Below, piece by piece: positions 23,901 through 34,860 of a stretch of 64,000 nt of DNA. This stretch comes from Xiphophorus maculatus (lineage: Eukaryota; Chordata; Actinopteri; Cyprinodontiformes; Poeciliidae), in the NCBI RefSeq assembly GCF_002775205.1, contig NC_036447.1, positions 16,536,501 through 16,600,500 on the forward strand, in the 5' to 3' direction. Numbering within the stretch: position 1 is the stretch's first letter; each line of letters opens with the position of its first letter. Position numbers and translations under genes: made by a program. The notes beneath the pieces were generated by a model. It was given only the letters and a program-made list of their open reading frames with translations. It had not been told where the DNA came from and did not search any database.

Positions 23901-26900
23901 TCCGACATTGATGACTGCCGCTTCCACTGTCAGGGAAACTCGCCGAGAGAGAGTCTTTCCTCACAGTACGTCTTTGCTCTTTTATCTGTGTTTATTTTAG
24001 CTTTTTAAATACATAAATATTCAAGGTCAGTACAAAGAAGCATAAAAGGCCTAAAAATGTGATAATAAAGTAAATAAATTAGTCATTAAGTAACTTTTTA
24101 CAGGTCAAAATATAAATTTATTTGTAAATAAGAAAAATACATCTATAATAATAATAATTTATTGATTTCTAATTTACTACATACTTTAGAAAATAATGAA
24201 ATGATCACTACTAGTAATACATTTTTAGCAATTTATTGTAGTTATTACATGTGCTGCATGACCATATGAAGTCATTTAAACTTTTATTGTTGGCATCTCA
24301 TTGGTTACCCAAATTATAGAGTTTTTTTGTTTTTTTTTTAACCAGCGTATTTTATTAAATTAGCAGTTTATAATGTATTTATTGTTTATTGTATACTTTA
24401 TTTCTGCTAAAAATTCTTTCCTTTTTTTTGTACTTAACCATTTAATATTTTACTTAGTGGTCGAATTGATTATACAATAAATATAAACAATATATATGTT
24501 TTTTTAACTGCGGTTTGCTCGTTGTCGCTCGTTGGAAAAGTAAGAGCTGGATCACTAACAAGGTGACAGGCTGGAGTTAAAATGAAAGATAACCCAAACC
24601 CAGAGTCTGACCAGTTTTGTCCTCGTCCCTCTGCAGGTCTCCCATGAGCTGTCTTCCTCTCCTGTTTGACCAGAGAGACGGACTGGGCTCTGGAGTCAGA
24701 GCCCGTCCTGAGAACGTTCCCCCCGCAAGCTCCCACATTGAGCTGCTGTTGGAGAAACATGGAAACGGAGAGATGGGGGTCAACAGTGAGTAGTTAGAAG
24801 ACTGTAGTGGTTTCATTTTGTTCTGAGCCTTGATCGGTTAAATTTAAATAATTCTTAGTTTTTTTTTGTTTTTTTTGTTTTGTTTTGTTTATTGTGGTAA
24901 CAAAGTGTGTAACGATCCTGCTGACTCACTCCTTTGAGTTTAGGATCCACTTTATGACCAACTGATTCAGAGCTAAAAACCATATGTGGCTTGCTAAGCC
25001 AGTTTCCCTTGAGTAATAGACCTCAAATGGGTGCAGGTCATTTAGCCTGTTTGCTATTTTGAAATTTTGCAATGTTGGTCTCTTTGTCTCTAGCTTCTTT
25101 TGTTGTAAAAAGTTGTCTGTCACAGCAGGCTTGCACATTTTAAACCAAGTATTCATCCTTGGGAATCAGAATCATCTCTCTCTTGAATATATGTGACCTC
25201 TGGACTTTTCCATACTGGTTTTACTTGCATATCATAGTTTTAAGAGACAAATATGGCACCTTATGGCATTGTAACCAAGGACTGTACCAGACTTGTGGTT
25301 CTCTCCCTGAAATCTTACCTGATCAAATGTTGTGAATTATCCTATAAGAAGATTACAAAGCCTTGACATAATCATCTGGGGTTATCCCACATTGTTTAAT
25401 GACATTGTGATGTTGGTGTATGTGAACCTCTGACTTTGAAGACCATAATAAAAATTTCTCTTTTTTTATTTGAACATTTAAATAATTTTGCTTACTGACC
25501 TAAAATGGGAACAACCAAATTTATTGTCCAACTGTGTAAAAAATGTGTTTTTATATGTTAATATTTGATTTCAACTGTCAAACCTTGAAAACTCAATATC
25601 TGTGCAGTGGATAGTTCATAGTTCAACATTACACTTGTCTAATTATGCATGAGTTTCTGTAAATTAACCTTGATATTTTGTTGGTCCAGAAAGAAAAAAC
25701 ATGTTGTGACACCAACTAAAATGTGCCAGCTTCTTAATTTATTTTCTAAACACGTCTGACTCAGCACATAAAGCTTCACTCTTCAGTAAAGTTTGTTTTG
25801 CTTCTGGTGGCAACGTTTTTATGTGGATTTTTTTTTAGTAACGTGCACGGCTGTTTCTAAGCAGACGGTGCTGATCTGGTTGGATAAATACATACAGATG
25901 GGTATCTGCAGCTCCCAATATAATCTGTCATTGTAAAGTGAAGATTGAAAGGAAAAACCTAGACTTCTTTTATATACATATAAAAAGATCTGTATGGCCT
26001 AAAACAGTTTTGCAAGCCTTATGCATGAAGGCTGTGGAAAATTACCCACATGGCTCACCTGTTAAAAATGAACTTGTGGATGAGTTTCATCCACAACTGT
26101 GTACTATTCTGACCCCAGAGAAACACTGGCTAGCTATCACTTGTATAGTTTTGATCACCCTCGCTAACCTTTCTTCTCTCTGGAAATCACCCATCACTGA
26201 AAGTTTCTTGTGACATTCACGCTCTCTCTTTCAGTTGTGGAGATGTTGAAGTCGCTGCACTCGCTGCAGCAGGAGAACCAGCGCCTCCAGGACCAGATCC
26301 TCAGCTTGACAGCAAAGAGGGAGCGGCTGCAGCTGCTCAACACTGAGCTGGCGGTGCCTTTCCAGCCCCACATCCACACCATACCGGGCCTGCACTCATC
26401 CTCTCAGATCAGCTTTCTGTCATCTTCTCAAGGTTAGGTTCTTCATCTTTGACGCCCTCAGGATTCTGTCCCCTCGTCGTGCCATAGAGCTTTCTCACAC
26501 TCACACTCCCGTTTAGCAGCACCAGAATGTTAATATGATTAGCTTGAAGAGAGATGGAGTAGTTCTAACATAGTTGTTTGCTGTGGCTTTACTGAACATA
26601 GTAGATTGTGGTAAACTTAGAAATTGTAGTTTTTACCCTGTGAATATTCCTCTCATTTCCTTAGAACCCCTGAGCACCAATAAGAGTCCCCTCTCCAAAA
26701 GCTGCTTCCTGAATGACACCTCCTTTGTTACCTCATCTGAGGTGAGAAACTTCTCCTCCTTCTTCATAGGGCCGGGCAGCGCGGCTGAAAAACGAGTCAT
26801 GATTTGGTATCAGTTGATATTGATTATTACTGATTTTTTTGTGTGTGTTTTAATTAGCTGAAATACTGCCAACCTGGTGATGTGACCTTTCCTGTTTTAT

Positions 26901-29900
26901 CTACAGTTTCTTCTCCACTTGTTGTACTCATCTTCTCCCATCACTCCACACAGTACTTTTTATTGTTAAGCAGTTATGAGGCGTAGTGGGAAAACATGAA
27001 ACTGCTGCTTTGCAACTTACTCAACAGTTTACTGACTAACAACTTGCTGATCATTTGTCAACAGTGAGTGAATGAGTTAGTTGTTGCCACCCACTTTGCA
27101 CAGCTGGCCATGAGAGGCTGAGCGGCTAAAGTCTTTCCTCTGCCTACATCCCCCAGAATGCTGTGCAGTTCTGGATCAGAGTTCAGTCAAATTATTGCAA
27201 ATTCTATTGGACGCATTACCTGTTGATATTGATCACCTTTCTATTGCGATATCACCAAACGCTGCGGCAGCGTTATCATTATCAAATCTCTTTAGGAGAA
27301 TAATTTCTCCTGTCTGTTTATTTTGTGATAAAGGAAATATGCAATAAACAGCTAAAAGTCAGCTTTTGTGTTTTTGATCCAGGAGCTCCACTCTAATAGT
27401 CCGTCCCGCAGCAGTTCGTCGCTCTCCTTCCAGGGTACCCCCCCTCCTCAACAGAGTCCCGCCTCCTTCGGCCAGCCCCTGCTGAACGGTTTGAACCGAG
27501 GGCCCAGCGACGCTTTGGGGAGCATCAGTCAGTCCTCTGCTCTGCCAGTGGGTGGGCTCATTGCGTCCATCACAGGGAGCCCGCAGCTGAACATGAACGG
27601 TGTCCTGGGTGGTCTGAACGGCGTGATCCAGTCTCCGGTGCAGAGCGCTCAGCAGCCGTCGCTCCCCGCCCTGCGTCCCCAGCCGCCTCCACTCAACCCC
27701 CAGGCGCTGGCCCAGGGGTTTCAACTTCCTAAGAACGTGAGCCCGTATGTAGCCGCTTTGCTTCCATTTGTTGTTGTTGTTAGAGACGCACTGATCCACA
27801 AGATGAGCTTTAATTCATTGTAGACCCCTTTGATAAATCAAGGGCAATGTTATGCAAAAGTATTCACACTCCTTGATTGTTGCGTATTTTGTTACGTTAC
27901 GACCATAACCTTCGATGTACTTTATTGGGGTTTTGTGTGATGGAACATCAACTATTGTATAAATAGAAAGAAAAAGGAATAAATTGTTTTCAACATTTTT
28001 GTCACAAATAATAGTTTGAACCGTGGTCCTCAAAATACTAGCTTTTTGTTTATGGTAGCAGATGCTCATATCTGACACAAATGATATTGAGCAAAATGTT
28101 AAAGATGAGAGAGAGAGAAAAGAAAAAAATGGGCACATATCACATCTGATATTACCATTGCAAAATTTAATAGTAAAGTTGCCAGCAGAAGATTTTCTAA
28201 TGGTGGATTAACACCTAAAGTGTTTTGAGCGTCAGGTGCATCTGGTTTACATTCAAAGTCTATGTGGAGGCACGTCTAGGGCCATTGCAGCAGCGTGCTT
28301 TGTGTGTCCGGTGTGGCAAGATTTGAACCATTTGAAGCCTTTGGAGGGTCTGAAGTGTCAAGAGCGTCCAATGGAAAACAACGGCTAGAGATGATGTGTA
28401 TTACACGCCCTCGACTCGCCTCCACATAGACTTTGAATGTAAACCAGACCTGCGAAACACTAGATCTAGAACAAAATGCCAAGCGTCTGCATTCATAGTG
28501 CACACACGTCGAACTTGAAGCGTTGGGCGCGTTTTTGACGCACGTAACGCTTTTGGTGTGAACGCACCATTATATTGTGCAGTCGGGTAGACAATATTAC
28601 GTGGCTACTTCCAATTCACAGAAATGCACTTTATGTAGCTGTATCATGTCGACTCTCAGTAAAATACATTGAGCTTTATGGGGTTTTAAATATTACAAAA
28701 TGTGGAAAAGTTAACCTATTTGCAAGGCGTTGCACTCTTGAACTCCTTCATCTTTGTTTTGGTTTGAACAAAGACCAGTACTACACTTTATCCTTTAACC
28801 AGAGATGTTATTGCCTGCTTTGTGAGCTGACTTGGTGTTTCCTTTTGTTCCAGGTCTTCTTTTCTGTCTGAGCAGCAGAAGCAGCTTCTGTTCGAGCAGC
28901 AGCAGCAGCAGCTCCAGCAGTTCCTAACCTCACAGAACTTCACACCGGTAGTGGCACTACTCTTATCACTTCTTCTCATGCTGCTTGATCGTGTGCATGC
29001 ACTCAGAGTCATTAAAAAGAGAAACCGCGTCTCTTCTTGCAGCCTGAGGAAGCGTAGTTGCTTTCATCTCTTCAAAGACCAGGTCTGCTAGGTACAACAG
29101 GAAGGGATGGCATTTAAAAATGCTGGTTCACTTAGTAGACAAAGTCAGATGTTACTCTATAATTTGTTTAATATGTAGAAATATTTATGTTCATCAGTGT
29201 AATTTCAATTAGTACTTCCTTTGTTTTTGTTATTGACTTTAATGCCTATCATTATTATTAGTTAGTACTATCTATTTCTTATTGTAAAAAATTACATTCA
29301 CTGTCTTTATCCTTGATGGTGTTGCTACTATGATGATTACAATTATTACTGATATGAATATGATTGCTAAAACAATTTAACTACTATTGTAGCCCTAACA
29401 AATGTTCACACATCTTAATAGAGCTCACATAATCCTAGTCTTCCTGGTCTCAGTTTACAAAATCCACTTTATTTAGTTGCTGTCTATAAATGTAGGTTGA
29501 TCGCAGCACAAGTTGCAAACTGTGCTGCTTAGTGTAAACCCCAAAAGCTAAGCGAAGCTGCCTCCTCCCATATGGAGTGTTTCTTTCACCAAAGTGATGC
29601 AGCAACGCTTATTTGACTTGCAAACTGCTGAAAGTCTGCTGGGGTTTCAACCAGTCAGGCGCTTTGACACTCTCTAATTATAGAAACCAGTTTGTTTCCT
29701 GTTTGACTGTGAAGTTGAGTAGTTGTCACAATAAGGGGACTGAAGATTTCTTACTTTTGTTCTGTTACAAAAACAGGTAAAAATATGAATTTTAAGGTTT
29801 GTTGCAGTGCATCTGGAGCAAGAAGTCTCAAATTCTTCTAACCTCACAGTATTCAGAGCAAGGTGATGATTCTGTAGCTCTAAATCTTTTTCACCTCCGT

Positions 29901-31081
29901 TGAGCTGGTTGCATGCCTCCCTGCAGTTTATTGCTCTCTCCCTCTCTTTGCTTTCAAACGCGGCTGCTGGCCTCCGTGATCATTGAAACTGCAGTTTTGT
30001 TTGTTTGCTTTCAGCTCTGATCACAGATCAGTTAACCTGCAGCGCTCTCCTCCTCCTCCAGGAGCAGCAGGCGATGGTGTGCCAGATGCTGCAGCAGCAG
30101 AGACAGAGGGAGCTGCAGCGCCTCACGCTGACGGGAGCGCTCAATTCAACCCCTAACTCGCCCTTGATCTCCCAGTCGCCCAACCTGTTGTCATCGGCAA
30201 CCGCGTCTCCCCTACAGGGGAGCCAAGCGGGGGGTCTCTTTGGTCTGCAGGACAATGTGCTCCACAAACCTGGGGTGAGTATTGCTGCAGGATTTCATAA
30301 CGTGTTGAACCCCATCGTGGTTCAAGCCAACAAGCCATGATTGTGATTTTGCTCCAGAGGATTAATACTATGGCTGCTGCAATGAGTCAATATAATCAAG
30401 CCTCAAACCTTTCTGAAAGAAAACAGGCATATTCATTCATCTTCTTCTGACATGTGAATGTTTGTTCTGTTGTTTTTTTAAAGCTGCAGTGATGCACAAA
30501 AATCCTTGTTGTCTGACCTCTCTGAAATAGAGTAATATCTTTTCTATTATCAGATCTATCCTCCAACATCAATCAGGGTTTCTACAGAGGCTGAAATTTG
30601 AATTTTATGTTGATTTCTATTTCAGGATAAGAGAGAAAAAGAAGAGAATAGAAGAATTAGTTTTCCCAGACTTTATTCCTTATCACCCTGTCCACATGTT
30701 TTCTCTTACCTCCATTTTTTTTCTCACTCTTGTAAATGTTTTTCTTTCATTCTTAAGCCTAAATATACAAATAACATGAATTATGGTTCACATTAAAGCA
30801 AATGTTACTATTGCATGTATTAACAAAACAAACTTCTTTTTAGCAGGACCAAGAGAGAAATGCCTTTGTATAGTGAAAAAATTATACACTGGTTCTTTTA
30901 TAAGTCCAAACGACTTGCCAGAGGTGATTCTACTTAAAGGTTACAGAATACAAATCCACTAAATAGTTCAAAAAATAATAATAATAAATAAGACATTCTA
31001 AATAATTCTTGCTATTTAATTGCATTCTGATATTTTTTCCCCCAGACAGCAGGAGAGAAGGCAGGAGACAAGAACGGCTGA
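5949..31081 (+). CDS. mllt6: MLLT6 / AF17, PHD-finger chromatin protein (complete, 20 coding exons)
   Basis: Spliced by eye from GT-AG sites with matching phases: 5949-6057, 8865-8944, 9039-9093, 9217-9326, 16307-16410, 19425-19518, 19659-19766, 20341-20430, 20825-20972, 21051-21839, 22304-22503, 23633-23750, 23899-23965, 24637-24785, 26235-26432, 26665-26741, 27383-27744, 28854-28947, 30062-30274, 31046-31081. This gives 1066 aa, near human AF17 (1093). The N-terminal PHD finger uses C8, C11, C25, C30, H35, C38, C51 and C54. An extended PHD follows to about residue 184. Then come Ser/Lys-rich sequence, an acidic run (345-368), an AT-hook-like [10 protein letters not shown] near 480-490, a leucine zipper (about 741-780, [15 protein letters not shown]) and a Gln-rich region (about 955-1030). 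In the AF10/AF17 family the PHD module reads histone H3 and the zipper recruits DOT1L, the H3K79 methyltransferase, in the nucleus. The start matches the family [11 protein letters not shown] N-terminus. Individual exon edges are hand-called, but all phases close. Confidence 0.93.
6500..7332 (+). mobile_element. Decayed Tc1/mariner element in mllt6 intron 1
   Basis: The left end (GAGCCTGGCAAAAAAGTATC) and right end (TTTTGCAAGGCACTATAAG) are degenerate inverted copies of the same fish Tc1 terminal repeat found at 678-1220. Between them are scraps of transposase-coding sequence, for example around 6815-6870 (GGAGCCAAGAGGCCCGTGGT). A 22-base poly-T run lies near 6605-6626. Deletions and stops make it non-functional. 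Confidence 0.65.
7754..7880. repeat. Fish retrotransposon tail with AATAG pentamer repeat
   Basis: A short TAGAA pentamer array leads into ATTACTTTATTCATCCCAGC and GGGAAATTATTTCGCAGTTA, a combination that recurs at many places in teleost genomes. I infer the 3' end of a non-LTR element; the clade cannot be fixed by eye. Confidence 0.4.
9327..16306 (+). other. mllt6: mllt6 intron 4 (7.0 kb)
   Basis: The largest intron of the gene, mostly AT-rich. It contains a 15-bp perfect hairpin at 10066-10098, a GC-richer block at about 13700-14030, and a Sleeping-Beauty-type Tc1 relic from 14068. The open frames at 13629-14020 and 14963-15298 fall in the GC-richer block and the transposon respectively and are not supported as host exons. 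Confidence 0.7.
14068..15200 (+). mobile_element. Sleeping-Beauty-like Tc1 relic in mllt6 intron 4
   Basis: The left end TACAGTTGAAACCAGATACT resembles the Sleeping Beauty/Tc1 terminal repeat. Sequence at 14575-14700 keeps the order GATGATGTCATGACTTT, then GCACACCTGTGGATATAT, as in that family. Coding-strand transposase scraps follow at 14975-15180, including GGTGGCACCATCATGGTGGG and a stretch encoding a [13 protein letters not shown]-like peptide. No right terminal repeat was found, so the right edge is approximate. Frames are broken. Confidence 0.65.
17155..17872. mobile_element. 718-bp element with CAGTGAACCCTC terminal inverted repeats
   Basis: The ends are a perfect 12-base inverted pair, CAGTGAACCCTC at 17155 and GAGGGTTCACTG ending at 17872, flanked on both sides by TA (17153-17154 and 17873-17874). 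The TA target duplication points to the Tc1/mariner/pogo superfamily. The left end continues ATTTTTCGCGGGGGTTACGT, a sequence common in vertebrate non-autonomous elements of this kind. No transposase frame is present. Confidence 0.75.
17950..18010. repeat. Dispersed fish repeat fragment
   Basis: TTTATCTATAAAGCACCTTTCACAGACAAAGTG resembles a retrotransposon-derived sequence scattered through teleost genomes. Only about 60 bases remain, so the source family is uncertain. Confidence 0.35.
18920..19153 (-). mobile_element. tRNA-derived SINE with 17-bp target-site duplication
   Basis: Identical 17-base copies of ATCTAAATTTCTATCTT at 18920-18936 and 19137-19153 flank a 200-base insert. Read on the minus strand, the insert opens with a tRNA-like head: an A-box-like TGGCGTAGGGGTTAGCG, then a B-box-like GGTTTGACTCC. 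It ends in an A-rich tail, seen as the T-run at 18931-18949. This is the layout of a tRNA-derived SINE inserted antisense to mllt6 in intron 5. The intact duplication suggests a fairly recent insertion. Confidence 0.8.
19659..21839 (+). other. mllt6: mllt6 exons 7-10: low-complexity Ser/Lys/acidic region
   Basis: These exons encode residues 185-563. Exon 7 has a tandem CAGCAG acceptor that could add or drop one Gln. Exons 8 and 9 are basic and Ser-rich ([14 protein letters not shown]). Exon 10 is by far the longest (789 bases). It carries the 24-residue acidic run (21185-21256), a conserved patch similar to the human KVVFSGFGPIMRF region (here [13 protein letters not shown]), the AT-hook-like [10 protein letters not shown] and a His run. 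The region is predicted to be mostly disordered. Confidence 0.85.
22342..22437 (+). repeat. mllt6: Three tandem CST(P/S)LS units inside mllt6 exon 11
   Basis: Three consecutive in-frame units of 33, 30 and 33 bases (22342-22374, 22375-22404, 22405-22437) encode [21 protein letters not shown] and [11 protein letters not shown]. As I recall the human protein, it has this motif once (AVCSTPLSS). Synonymous differences between units suggest the duplication is not very recent. Confidence 0.75.
22504..23632 (+). other. mllt6: mllt6 intron 11
   Basis: AT-rich intron without a supported gene. A short segment at about 22915-22975 (GTGCCTTGAGGACCGGGGTT) resembles a common dispersed fish repeat. Confidence 0.5.
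24786..26234 (+). other. mllt6: mllt6 intron 14
   Basis: Intron containing an antisense Tc1 relic at 25255-25432. An open frame at 25938-26213 encodes no family I recognise and has no splice support, so it is not called. Confidence 0.6.
25255..25432 (-). mobile_element. Antisense Sleeping-Beauty-like Tc1 relic
   Basis: On the plus strand, ACTGTACCAGACTTGTGGTT followed by CTCCCTGAAATCTTACCTGA matches the reverse complement of the transposase helix-turn-helix region of this family. Further on, TGGTGTATGTGAACCTCTGA resembles its inner terminal-repeat element. The element is heavily decayed. Confidence 0.5.
26235..26741 (+). other. mllt6: mllt6 exons 15-16: OM-LZ leucine zipper
   Basis: Exon 15 starts by completing an Ile codon and encodes [20 protein letters not shown], then [16 protein letters not shown], nearly identical to the human octapeptide-motif/leucine-zipper segment. 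In the AF10/AF17 family this is the DOT1L-binding surface, retained in MLL fusions. Exon 16 (26665-26741) is a short Ser-rich exon ending in phase 0. Confidence 0.88.
27845..28733. mobile_element. Tc1-derived element interrupted by a MITE, mllt6 intron 17
   Basis: The left end (ATGCAAAAGTATTCACACTC, with ACGTTACGACCATAACCTTC further in) and the right end (AAAATGTGGAAAAGTTAACC, TTTGCAAGGCGTTGC) are inverted relatives of the terminal repeats at 678-1220. A separate element at 28198-28572 sits between them, so it probably inserted later. Confidence 0.55.
28198..28572. mobile_element. MITE with a 31-bp perfect inner inverted repeat
   Basis: The ends TAATGGTG (28198-28205) and CACCATTA (28565-28572) are inverted, and similarity continues inward (ACACCTAAAGTG against a GGTGTGAACGC end). 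Inside, 28241-28271 is the exact reverse complement of 28418-28448 over 31 bases, giving a long foldback. The GTGTGAACGCACC end and CpG-rich inner sequence resemble fish hAT/Harbinger-type MITEs; superfamily uncertain. Confidence 0.7.
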
Positions 31082-33911
31082 AGTGTTTTTTCCCCGTTGC
31101 TTCCTGTCCAGTTCGGATGACGACGTCCCGTCAGAATCGCCGGTTTCTGTGAAGTTCTGGGCTCTCAAGTCTCACCTTCCTCTGTCATCTTCATCTGACA
31201 AACTTCTATGAATGTAAAACGTGACATTAAGGTGAAGTTTTTTTTGTGTTTTGAAGCTCTTCATATTAGAGGTCCATCTTAAGGTTTTTATCTTTGTCAT
31301 TTAGGCAGCTTTCAGAGAGCATGACTACAGTGGTCTCTTCTTTAAATTGCACTATTTTGTTAGCTTGACCAATGGGGGCTGCTTATGAAGCTCACTGCTG
31401 CAGGAGCCGGGTGGGCTTTTTTATTTTGACGTTTGATATGAAGGTCAAGAGTTTGGCTCTGACTACTCGAGCACTGACATCTCCCTCCGCCGCGCAAACC
31501 AGCACTTCCAGTCAGTCCGCGAGGAAGCACTTCCGGCAACCTCCCGCTGTCTTCCTCGATATATTTCGTCTTCCCGTTTGCGTTCACCCTGTTTCGTCCT
31601 CATCCTTTGAACATTTCGGCCTCGCGCTGGCACTTAAGTATAAGATGTAGTCAAGTTGGTGTGTTGTTAGTGGCGTTTCCTCATGAAGCTAGTTATTACC
31701 TCAAACTTTCTGCCAGCTGTACTCCGTTGTTTATTTTGTGCAAAGTCATTACCGTAGCAGCCTTCAGTGGATAGGAATGACCAACTAAAAAAAAAAACAA
31801 ACAAAAAAAAACGTGGCACTCACTCGATTTTAACTTTGAAAAATAAAAAGCAGCATGCCGTCAACAATGAGGGGCGTCTGCTTTTTCGTTCCATCCCACG
31901 ATGAGAGTTCCTTCCGTCTTTTATATCCTTCCAGTTGCTGTCGAGATTAAACAGACGAAACCAAATTATTTGGGAAGGTAATCATTGGTTTTCCTGAACG
32001 AGTGTGCATGTTTAGTCATCCACAGACTCCCTTCTGAAGGATGCTCAGTGGGCCACCACGAACTGAAGAGGTTTATGACTTGTGAGTATTTTTGCACTCT
32101 TGTCCTGAAGTTCTTTGTTACCTTCACACATGGATAACTCTTAACTAGCTCTTCTTTTAGCAATACTGGATAGATAATGCCTTAATAAATGGGGTAGATT
32201 TACAGGGAGAGCCCGCAGCCCTCAGGCTCACTCTGTCCTCTTTGTCTTTGATAGGTTTTGTTTTTAACTCGGGCACATGGAGGCTTTTATTGTTTGTTTT
32301 TAAATGAACTTCTTAAACTCATTTATACTTTTGATAGCTGACTGAAGATTTCAACAGTGAAAACTTGTGAATAACCGTATGGTCAAGTGTCAAATCATTT
32401 TCTATTGTGACTTTTGTGTTCACACGCAGAGCTCTTTAGTTTATTGTTGTGCTTCAGAAGACTGAGAAACGATAATTTGTAGCACATGTTGCAGTCATAG
32501 GAAAGAGTTGAACTCTTGATATAGCAGTGTTTGATGCGTAATGTGACTGTTATCGGCACTGAGACGACAGCGAAACCCCGTCGTAGAGGCTGACCTTCCT
32601 CCACTCTGATTCTTCGACCGTAGCCCGTAGGACTTGGTTTTATCTACACATCGATTCTCTCACATTTACATCTCTCACTTGAGTTTCTGAGCCGTTTACT
32701 TTCTGTTTGCAAGTCTCCCAAACTGTCAGTGATAGGTTTGCTTCAGATTCAAGCATCTCCCTAGTTTGTGAGACAGTGCCTTGTAAAAAAATATTCATTC
32801 CTCTTGAACTTTTATCAGATTGTCTGAAGCTACCAGAAACTTCTTAATTAGATTTTTTTTTTTTGACAGAGCAACACAAAAGAAGTGTGTCAGTGTAAAT
32901 AGAAGATAAATAAGAAATTATTTCATTCATAAAGTTATTTTGTATGAACCTGAAAACAGAAACTGGGATTAAATTACACACATCTGAATTGTTTACTTAG
33001 TAGGTGACTTTTGAAGTCAGTTTCTTTGGATTTAATTTGGCATGTTAGAGTAGTTGGGATTGAAAGCAATTCAATGACACATTTTTCAGTTTCTGTAAAA
33101 CCACCTGACTATTACGTGCCCCTTTGTGTTGGCCAGTACCATAAAAATCAGAAGAAAATTCATTGAAGTTTGTGGCTGAAAGAAGTTTAAGGATCTGAAT
33201 TCTTTTGCCAGGCATGTGTACTTGTAGCAGTGACAGAAGGTGAATGTTGGTTATGTTTTATTAGTGTGACTGCAAGATGGAGGTTTGTCGTCATTATGAT
33301 TTTCCTCTCAGCCAAGAAAAAGTTCAGACTCAAAGAGTGGAGCAAAGGTTTGCTGAAGCGGTTTCTTTGTCATGTTGCACTGGGGCCCTGCGAGCCCAAA
33401 TGTAAATGGTTTTTATGACTTTTTTTAATTATTATTATTATTATTATTTTAATAATAACTTGTAAACTTTAATATGTTTGTATAAAGACACATTCATTCC
33501 TTTGAGGTTTGGGTAACAGACATATTCCATGTTATGAATGTCGTACTGTGTATCTTTTATGTATTGCAACATTTAAGCACCTGGCTCTAAAGGAGACGTC
33601 AGCTAGTAGGATATGGATTGCATGAAATGCAGCGATGTCTCTCAAATGTATAGCTAAATACCAAGTTATAACTATGCATCATTTAAAATGCATTGTTCCC
33701 ATGAATTAATTAAAAAAAAGATAGATGAAATGAGCACTGAATTATAAGAAGGAAAGCACGTTGTTGTCGTTGTACAGTGAATTTGTTTGACAGAACTGAT
33801 CGAAACAAATTGACAATATTCAGATTTCAAAGCCCTGTAAAGTATTTTGATATTTTTGTGTGCAAGATTAAAAAGACAACTTTTTTTGTCAATAAATGTA
33901 TTTTACTGAGT
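31082..33911 (+). terminator. mllt6: mllt6 3'UTR with candidate poly(A) signals
   Basis: After the short last exon ([11 protein letters not shown], stop TGA 31079-31081) no new gene starts before 35 kb. AATAAA occurs at 31842-31847 and again at 33891-33896. The second, followed by TGTA/T-rich sequence, is a plausible distal end and implies a long 3'UTR. An (ATT)n run lies at about 33424-33452 and a Tc1-derived repeat is embedded at 32774-33216. Confidence 0.4.
32774..33216. repeat. Tc1/mariner-derived MITE in mllt6 3' region
   Basis: CAGTGCCTTGTAAAAAAATA at the left and TTCTTTTGCCAGGCATGTG at the right are degenerate inverted copies of the same terminal repeat as at 678-1220. About 440 bases in total, with no transposase. 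Confidence 0.55.
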
Positions 33912-34860
33912 TGTTTCATGGTGCTTTCCGCTGTCTATTCTTTCTTGCAATTTGCGTTGGTGTCCTCTTAAAAACCTGCTTTCTTTTTGGACTTATAAAG
34001 GTGCAAATGCATGACTATATATAATGTATGTGAAAAGATTGGGTAAATGTGGCTATTGTGGAAACAATTTTACTCCTTGCTTATTTTTCTAAAACAAATT
34101 TAAAATATCCATACTTCTCCCAAAGTATGGTCTGATCAAACCAAAGTTGAATGTTGAGATTATAATTCCAGCATGTATGTTTGGCACAACAAAAGAACAC
34201 CATGTCCACAGTGAGGCATGGCGGTGGCAGCATCGTTCTGTGGGACTGTTTTTGGAGGGAGTTGAGAATAGTTCCAAATATTTGTGATGATTAAATTCAA
34301 CATTCAGGCTAGAAACCTGAAGATGAAGCAGAACCGTATACCTTTACATGCAAGGAGCCAGTATTCAAATCCTTACATTTTGGGGATGGCTCTTTGGCAG
34401 AATGCATACTTTGGGAGAAATGCATATTTTTAACCCAGAGTTGATTTAGAAAGAAAACAATGAGGGATAATCTAAAGTGATGTGCAGTCTAACAGATACA
34501 GAACATTTTTGCAAATGATTCAAACCTTTTTTTTTTCCAATGTAAACCTGCCTATACTGAAAAGATCTGCAGACGAAATTACTTAAATCATCTTTAAATG
34601 ATTGTCAACCTGGCTACTGGGAGATCTGGTTGTTTTGGATGTGTTCAATACTTTAGAGAAGGAGGAGGCTCACTATGATTGAAACCAAAAACAGGAACCG
34701 GGTGAACAACAACCTCAACAGTCAAATTCAAAAAATAACTACGTAAATGATTATCCTAAACACCCTGACTAAGCCTTGTTCTGTAAGGCCTGGTGCGAAT
34801 AAATCAGTGGGGATGCTTTGATGAAGAAGGTACTTTACTGCTTACAATCCCCTTCAGTGG
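33912..34860. other. Spacer between mllt6 and cisd3 copy A, with Tc1 relic
   Basis: At about 34105-34290 the plus strand keeps transposase scraps (GTATGGTCTGATCAAACCAA, then GAGGCATGGCGGTGGCAGCA), a recognisable Tc1 transposase stretch. The rest is AT-rich and unassigned. Towards 34.9 kb the sequence becomes GC-richer ahead of the first cisd3 gene. Confidence 0.55.

Larger units (their letters stand above)
27383..30274 (+). other. mllt6: mllt6 exons 17-19: Ser/Pro- and Gln-rich C-terminal part
   Basis: Exon 17 (27383-27744) ends with two bases of a codon at a GTATGT donor. That donor is needed to keep exon 18 (28854-28947) in the frame [21 protein letters not shown] nearer GTGAGC donor at 27737 would bring in a stop. 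Exon 19 (30062-30274) opens [13 protein letters not shown], aligning with human EHQTVVYQMIQQ. Intron 18 (28948-30061) contains no supported gene. Confidence 0.8.

Noticed and set aside
25938-26213. 91-codon frame in mllt6 intron 14
   Set aside because: No recognised domain or splice sites; one weak possibility is a transposon remnant, but I could not support it.
27737-27744. GTGAGC donor as the end of mllt6 exon 17
   Set aside because: Using it would put exon 18 out of frame with an immediate stop. The GTATGT donor at 27745 restores the Gln-rich frame matching the family.
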